DNA of 64,000 nucleotides, taken from positions 496,001 through 560,000 of the forward strand of contig NZ_JARKMY010000002.1 in assembly GCF_029360725.1 (NCBI RefSeq), read 5' to 3'. This document shows, in pieces, positions 58,936 to 64,000 of this stretch (the stretch's first letter is position 1; each line of letters begins with the position of its first letter). This stretch comes from Chryseolinea sp. H1M3-3. Lineage in GTDB: Bacteria; Bacteroidota; Bacteroidia; Cytophagales; Cyclobacteriaceae. A program made the position numbers and the translations under genes. The notes beneath the pieces are model-generated. The model did not search any database and was not told the DNA's origin. It was given only the letters and a program-made list of their open reading frames with translations.

Positions 58936-59721
58936 TTGTTTCCCACGAAAGCAGCAGCGCTCAAAGCCTTCCTCGACGAAAAGGTTGATTTATACAACCG
59001 GCCTGCGTTTATCGAGTCGGACCCGATACTGATTCCCCATGCTTTTAGAAAACAACAAGACATTGAAATTGCAGGGCTTTTCGCTGCAGTGCTGGCCTGG
59101 GGTCAGCGAGTCACAATCGTTAGAAAATGCAAAGAACTTTTAGCGATGATGGATAATGATCCACATCAATTTGTCCTTCATCATTCGGAAAAGGATTTGA
59201 AATCTTTGCAACAATTTAAACACCGTACCTTCAACGCTACCGATACGCTTTATTTCATACAATTTCTTAAGTGGTATTACAGTCGCCATCAAAGCCTGGA
59301 ACAAGCATTCAAAGTTTCATCTGATGACCAAACAATTGAGCAAGGTCTTGTGAATTTTTACAATTTGTTTTGCAGCTTGGATGAATTTCCAGGTCGCACT
59401 AAAAAGCACATAGCAACACCGGAACGAAAATCCACATGCAAAAGACTTAATATGTACCTAAGGTGGATGGTGCGGAAAGACAACGCAGGTGTCGACTTTG
59501 GTATATGGAAAAGCATTTCACCGGCACAACTGATTTGCCCATGCGATCTTCATGTTGATCGTGTATCGCGCAAACTTAAATTGATAAAACGAAAACAAAC
59601 TGATTGGCAAACTGCTGTTGAGTTGACGAATAATCTTCGCAAGCTCGATGAGTATGATCCGGTGAAGTATGATTTTGCGCTATTCGGATTAGGAATAGAA
59701 GAAGGGTGGTCTAAGGGTTAA
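58936..59721 (+). CDS. TIGR02757 family protein
   Basis: This protein (about 261 residues) matches the TIGR02757 family: LKAFLDEKVDLYNRPAFIESDPILIPHAFRKQQDIEIAGLFAAVLAWGQRVTIVRKCKELL near the start, then KRLNMYLRWMVRKDNAGVDFGIWKSISPAQLICPCDLHVDRVSRKLKLI and FALFGLGIEEGW at the end. The family is widespread in Bacteroidota and Proteobacteria but has no proven function; the second half has the feel of a helix-hairpin-helix glycosylase fold. No ATG precedes the conserved part; TTG at 58936 gives the best fit, and a longer frame from TTG at 58849 adds 29 unlikely residues. Confidence 0.88.
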   Translation: MFPTKAAALKAFLDEKVDLYNRPAFIESDPILIPHAFRKQQDIEIAGLFAAVLAWGQRVTIVRKCKELLAMMDNDPHQFVLHHSEKDLKSLQQFKHRTFNATDTLYFIQFLKWYYSRHQSLEQAFKVSSDDQTIEQGLVNFYNLFCSLDEFPGRTKKHIATPERKSTCKRLNMYLRWMVRKDNAGVDFGIWKSISPAQLICPCDLHVDRVSRKLKLIKRKQTDWQTAVELTNNLRKLDEYDPVKYDFALFGLGIEEGWSKG

Positions 59722-59977
59722 TACGGAATATTGATCAAACCTTAATTTTGCAAGCTAATAATCAAATTGATAGTATCCTGCATTTAAAAAAATAAGCAAT
59801 TCAATTTGTAACTATTCTAAACTATTTCAAAAAGGCGTGTTCTAAAGTCTCTTTAACTCATTAGATAAGTAAGATTTTCGTCATAATTTCTGGTTCTACA
59901 CTTTAAATAAATTTGAAAAAATGAGTTCGGATAGTAGATTTGTGCCGCTTGTTTTGAAAACGGACACTGAACCACAC
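59722..59977. promoter_or_regulatory. Leader region of the Alternative Complex III operon
   Basis: An AT-rich gap that must hold the promoter of the actA operon. TACACTTTA at about 59896 is the nearest TAnnTTTG-like box. No FNR-type palindrome is seen here. Nothing else stands out. Confidence 0.35.
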
Positions 59978-61222
59978 ATGAATAAAAACTTTATCTCTTC
60001 CGCTTGCAAGTTCTTCTCACTGGTTTTCGTTTTCGCATTTATAAATTTTACTTCGTCCGCTCAGGAAATTTCTACTGAACCTGCCGCGATTAAAGCCGGT
60101 GAAAGTTTATTTAATGCGAATTGTAAAGCTTGTCATGCTGTAAAACGAAAACTGGTTGGGCCCGCCTTAGGAGGCGTTCAGGACCGCGCACCGTCTATTC
60201 AATGGATCAAAGACTTTGTTCACAACTCCTCTGCTGTAATTAAAAGTGGCGATGAGTATGCTGTGAAGTTATACAATGAGTATAACAAAACTCAGATGAC
60301 TTCCTTCACTTCCCTGAAGGATGAAGACATCATGAATATTCTCGCTTATGTTAAAGCTGAGAATGAAAAAGTTGAAGAAGTGGCTGCTGCTCCAACAGGA
60401 GGACAACAACAGGCAACTCAAGACACAGGCCTCTCTGGCAAATATTTGAACATCGTCCTGATTGGATTGGTGATCATCCTGCTTTTACTCCTTATTATAT
60501 TAGGCCTCATCGTTTCGGCGCTAAAACGCTTCCTCGACCAAAAAGAGCTTTCTGAAGAAGATCGTGAGGTAGTTCATTCACCCATCAGCGTTGGGTCTAT
60601 CACAAGAAGTTCCGGATTCATTTTCATCGTCGTATTCCTGGTGGCTGCATTGGGCTTTAAAGCTGTAATTAATAGTTTGTTTTCAATTGGTGTTCAGCAA
60701 GGATACGCACCTAAACAACCTATTGCCTTTTCTCACAAGATACATGCTGGTCAATACGAAATCGACTGTAAATATTGTCACGTGGGAGCAACCAAGGGAA
60801 AAAATGCGACTATACCCTCGGTTAACATTTGTATGAACTGCCATAATCAGATCAAACAAGGAAGCTTAACTGGAGAAGGAGAAATTTCAAAAATTGTTGC
60901 CGCTTACGAGAACAACCGACCTATCGAGTGGGTACGCATTCACAACCTGCCTGACCTCGCTTATTTCAATCACGCTCAACACGTCAATGTTGGAAACGTA
61001 GAATGCCAGACTTGTCATGGCCCGATTGAAACTATGGATGTGGTTCGTCAGCACTCTTTATTAACTATGGGATGGTGTATTGATTGCCATCGTAAAACTG
61101 ATGTCAACACAAGAGGTAATGCCTATTATGATAATCTCGTGGAAATTCATAATAAAACGGGCAAGGCTCCTATGAAAGTGGAAGAGATCGGTGGTCTCGA
61201 GTGCTCAAAGTGTCACTATTAA
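59978..61222 (+). CDS. actA: Alternative Complex III subunit ActA with extra N-terminal cytochrome c domain
   Basis: This 414-residue protein passes electrons from quinol to cytochrome oxidase. A signal peptide (MNKNFISSACKFFSLVFVFAF) is followed by a monohaem cytochrome c domain with CKACH (C49-H53) and likely methionine ligand in KTQMTSFTSLKDEDI. Two membrane helices (about 155-180 and 210-230) then lead to the pentahaem part with CKYCH, CMNCH, CQTCH, CIDCH and CSKCH, which identifies ActA. An upstream ATG at 59921 would add 19 residues before the signal peptide; I prefer 59978. Six haem sites in one chain are present. It opens the operon with actB 59 bp downstream. Confidence 0.93.
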   Translation: MNKNFISSACKFFSLVFVFAFINFTSSAQEISTEPAAIKAGESLFNANCKACHAVKRKLVGPALGGVQDRAPSIQWIKDFVHNSSAVIKSGDEYAVKLYNEYNKTQMTSFTSLKDEDIMNILAYVKAENEKVEEVAAAPTGGQQQATQDTGLSGKYLNIVLIGLVIILLLLLIILGLIVSALKRFLDQKELSEEDREVVHSPISVGSITRSSGFIFIVVFLVAALGFKAVINSLFSIGVQQGYAPKQPIAFSHKIHAGQYEIDCKYCHVGATKGKNATIPSVNICMNCHNQIKQGSLTGEGEISKIVAAYENNRPIEWVRIHNLPDLAYFNHAQHVNVGNVECQTCHGPIETMDVVRQHSLLTMGWCIDCHRKTDVNTRGNAYYDNLVEIHNKTGKAPMKVEEIGGLECSKCHY

Positions 61223-61281
61223 TTCAAGCTATTAATACAATAGCGATAACGGATAACGAATAACGATTCATTACAATAATA

Positions 61282-64000
61282 ATGGAAGAGTCTAAAAAGG
61301 TATACTGGAAAGGTATCGAGCAACTCGCAAACAATTCTGAGTTTGTGAAAAATGCTCAAAACGAATTTGCTCAACCTGGTCCAGAGGAGGATTTGGGACA
61401 TTCCCGTCGCGATTTCTTAAAGATGATGGGCTTTGGCATGTCAGCAGTAACCTTAGCGGCATGTGAAGCTCCAGTCCGGAAAGCGATCCCGTTTGTCAAC
61501 AAACCTATGGATACGGAGGCAAGTATCGCCGACTATTTTGCTTCTACTTATATTAATGGGGGTGAATATTGCAGCATTCTGGTTAAGACCCGCGAAGGCC
61601 GCCCTATCAAAATAGAAGGTAATGCATTGTCGAAGATTACAAATGGCGGAACAAATGCTCAGGTTGAGGCTTCCGTGCTTTCCTTATATGATAATGCAAG
61701 ATTACGTGGCCCCAAAGCCAACAAGAAGCGGATTGACTGGGAAGACCTTGATAAAGAAATCATCGGAAAGTTGACCGAAATTTCAGCCGCCGGCGGACAA
61801 ATCCGGATTGTTAGCAACTCCATTCTAAGCCCCAGCACAAAAACTGTCATCGACAGATTTAAAGCAAAATATCCTACAACCCAGCTGGTTCAATACGATC
61901 AGGTTTCAGCATATGGGATGCTGAAAGCAAATGAAGAATCATTTGGCTCGGCCTTTATACCTTCTTACGATTTCAGTAAAGCAAATATCGTTGTGGGTAT
62001 TGGTGCCGATTTCCTTGGCGGATGGTTGTCATCATCTATCGAATTTAGTCAGCAGTATGCCAAGACCAGAGAAGTATCAGAGGAGAAGAAAGAAATGTCC
62101 CGGCATTATCAGTTTGAGTCGGTTCTTTCGATCACAGGCGCAAATGCAGATTACAGAACGCAGATAAAGCCTTCTCAGGAAGGTGCTGCCGTGATTACAC
62201 TATATAATCTTTTAGCATCCAAAGCGGGCCGTCCGACGGTGTCTGGTGGTAATGATAAAATCAATAATCTGTCAAAAGCCGCAGATGACCTGTGGAGCAA
62301 CCGTGGAAAAGCGTTGGTAGTGGCAGGTTCGAACGATAAGGCTATTCAGCTGTTGGTTAATGCAATCAATGACATCCTCGGAAGTTATGGAACGACGATT
62401 AATACGAGCCTTACCGTAAATTACAAGCAAGGTGACGACCAGGCGATGGCCAACTTCATCAGCGACGCTGAGGGCGGAAAACTAGGCGCAGTTATTTTTT
62501 ATAATTGTAATCCTGTTTACGATTACCCTGCAGGCGACAAACTTGGTGCTGCCATTAAAAAGATCGGCCTCACCATCTCAACAAACTATAAAGAAGATGA
62601 GACTGGTTCTCTCGTAAATTACGTGGCTCCAGACCACCATTTCCTGGAATCATGGAACGACGCAGAGCCTAAGAAAAATCATTTTAGCTTAAGTCAACCT
62701 GCGATCACGCCGATTTTCAAATCACGCGCAGCTCAAAGTAGTTTCCTCACGTGGGCTGGCGAATCAAATGCCGATTATTTTGAATTTGTAAAAGATAGCT
62801 GGAGAACAAAATTCTTCGCCACACAATCTGCATCGCCCGACTTCCAAAGCTTTTGGGACAAATGCCTGTATGATGGTGTTTATGATTTGCCTGAAGCAGC
62901 GGCTGTCGCCGTGACATTTGGCGGCGATGTAAATGGTGCAGCAAGTGCCATTGCAAGTAATTACAAAGCTGGCAAATGGGAAGTTGTTGTTTACGAAAGT
63001 GGAAATATTGGCAATGGCTCACAGGCAAACAATCCATTGTTGCAGGAATTACCAGATCCAATCACTAAGGTAGTGTGGGATCACTATGTTACTGTTGCGC
63101 CTAAGGATGCCAAGGAAATTGGTTTCTCGGAGAGCTTCACTAAAGTTGCAACAATCAAGGCAAACGGAAAAACTGTAGAGCTGCCGGTAATGATACAACC
63201 TGGCCAGGCAGCTGGAACGATAGGCATACCGTTAGGTTATGGGCGCACGAAAGCTGGGAAAGTTGCTGATGGGCGAGGAGAGAATGCTTACCCGCTGGTT
63301 GGTTTGGTGAACGGATCATTAAGCTATGCTGCAAGTGCAGAGTTTACCATTGGAGAGAAATCTTACCAACTCGCACAAACGCAAACGCACAATACATACA
63401 TGGGCCGCAAGGCGGTTATTCAGGAGACAACGCTTGCTTCCTTTAAGAGTAACTCGAAAGCTGATGCCTTCGAGCCTGCAATATCTACATGGTCATCTCC
63501 AGACCATAAAGTTGATCCTGAAACACTTTCTCTTTGGAAAGGTCACGATTATAAGAATCACCATTGGGGTATGGCTATTGATTTGAATACCTGCACCGGT
63601 TGTGGGTCTTGCGTCGTAGCCTGCAACGTTGAAAACAACGTTGCCCTCGTAGGACGTGAAGAAGTTATTGCCAGAAGGGAGATGCATTGGTTACGCATTG
63701 ATAGATATTATAGCAGCGATGCGCAAGCCGACGATTGGAGAGGTGTAGAAGAAGCAGCAGAAAATCCTGAAGTGGTATTTCAACCCATGCTTTGTCAGCA
63801 TTGCAATAACGCACCGTGCGAAACGGTTTGCCCGGTTGCTGCAACCACGCACAGCAGCGAAGGTTTGAATCAGATGGCCTACAACAGATGTATTGGTACA
63901 CGCTATTGTGCCAACAACTGCCCTTATAAAGTGAGACGCTTCAACTGGTTTAAGTACCACGACAATCGTCAGTTTGAAGAGGTCAACCCCGCTATGAACA
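61282..64000 (+). CDS. actB: Alternative Complex III subunit ActB (3' truncated by window edge)
   Basis: This reading frame is open to the window end (about 906 residues seen). It starts MEESKKVYWKG, has a Tat-type motif SRRDFLKMMGFGMS (R42-R43), then a molybdopterin-oxidoreductase-like domain without the usual N-terminal cluster cysteines, and an iron-sulphur part with CTGCGSCVVAC (from C771), CQHCNNAPCETVCP and CIGTRYCANNCPYK. This gene fusion of a Mo-enzyme-like and an FeS-protein-like part is the hallmark of ActB. The following subunits (actC-F) should lie right of the window. The leader (61237-61268) holds ATAACG-type short repeats. Confidence 0.95.
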   Translation, partial: MEESKKVYWKGIEQLANNSEFVKNAQNEFAQPGPEEDLGHSRRDFLKMMGFGMSAVTLAACEAPVRKAIPFVNKPMDTEASIADYFASTYINGGEYCSILVKTREGRPIKIEGNALSKITNGGTNAQVEASVLSLYDNARLRGPKANKKRIDWEDLDKEIIGKLTEISAAGGQIRIVSNSILSPSTKTVIDRFKAKYPTTQLVQYDQVSAYGMLKANEESFGSAFIPSYDFSKANIVVGIGADFLGGWLSSSIEFSQQYAKTREVSEEKKEMSRHYQFESVLSITGANADYRTQIKPSQEGAAVITLYNLLASKAGRPTVSGGNDKINNLSKAADDLWSNRGKALVVAGSNDKAIQLLVNAINDILGSYGTTINTSLTVNYKQGDDQAMANFISDAEGGKLGAVIFYNCNPVYDYPAGDKLGAAIKKIGLTISTNYKEDETGSLVNYVAPDHHFLESWNDAEPKKNHFSLSQPAITPIFKSRAAQSSFLTWAGESNADYFEFVKDSWRTKFFATQSASPDFQSFWDKCLYDGVYDLPEAAAVAVTFGGDVNGAASAIASNYKAGKWEVVVYESGNIGNGSQANNPLLQELPDPITKVVWDHYVTVAPKDAKEIGFSESFTKVATIKANGKTVELPVMIQPGQAAGTIGIPLGYGRTKAGKVADGRGENAYPLVGLVNGSLSYAASAEFTIGEKSYQLAQTQTHNTYMGRKAVIQETTLASFKSNSKADAFEPAISTWSSPDHKVDPETLSLWKGHDYKNHHWGMAIDLNTCTGCGSCVVACNVENNVALVGREEVIARREMHWLRIDRYYSSDAQADDWRGVEEAAENPEVVFQPMLCQHCNNAPCETVCPVAATTHSSEGLNQMAYNRCIGTRYCANNCPYKVRRFNWFKYHDNRQFEEVNPAMN

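Overview
The window looks like chromosomal DNA from a cytophagal Bacteroidota. The evidence is a SusC/SusD pair, Alternative Complex III (actA/actB) genes, short AT-rich leaders without clear Shine-Dalgarno sequences, TAnnTTTG-like promoter boxes, a reg_prop/Y_Y_Y sensor kinase and many Bacteroidota-type lipoproteins. Coding density is high and most genes are housekeeping or stress genes. I see no tRNA, rRNA, CRISPR array, intact insertion sequence or prophage.

Bases 1-24000 form a stress and low-energy island. It holds the 3' end of PEP synthase, two tandem-domain universal stress proteins, OsmC, a flavin-type PNPOx-like protein, DUF302, CsbD, an AAA kinase next to an aminoglycoside-phosphotransferase-like protein, hibernation factor HPF, DUF2267, a site-2-type protease, a ferritin-like DUF892 protein, Hsp20 and a zinc alcohol dehydrogenase. 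Cell-wall genes (two unrelated L,D-transpeptidases), a Na/Pi transporter and a five-gene envelope ABC operon (LolA-like protein, two permeases, ATPase, beta-barrel) are embedded in it. Four intergenic regions here carry an FNR/CRP-spaced palindrome TGAY-N4-RTCA (4065, 16311, 20656, 21966). Three of them lie about 28-33 bp from a candidate -7 box. This suggests an oxygen- or redox-responsive regulon, and it is the most interesting pattern in the window.

Bases 23000-37400 hold an ECF sigma factor with a small membrane protein, a two-component system (24260-27857), a possible small structured RNA (28002-28096), a SusC/SusD/lipoprotein uptake locus without enzymes, a TPR sensor kinase and a lipid kinase. 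Bases 37500-46800 are mostly conserved core genes: an acyl carrier protein, an NtrB/NtrC-like pair with a candidate sigma-54 promoter and upstream palindrome, lpxH, ftsH, rsfS, birA and a THUMP methyltransferase.

Bases 46800-55050 are looser. They contain an AraC regulator, a VOC protein, a putative glycoside hydrolase, GNAT, an M3 peptidase, MarR and YceI, separated by gene-poor stretches. One stretch carries a decayed HEPN-like remnant. Another (53662-55051) carries a HARE-HTH-like orphan, a 28-residue strongly basic ORF bounded by two terminators, and several unexplained inverted repeats. The right end has trmN6, a Gfo/Idh/MocA dehydrogenase, a cupin, a serine hydrolase, a TIGR02757 protein and the start of the Alternative Complex III operon (actA, then actB running off the window).

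All calls come from reading the sequence by eye. No database search was run, so family assignments rest on recognised motifs.
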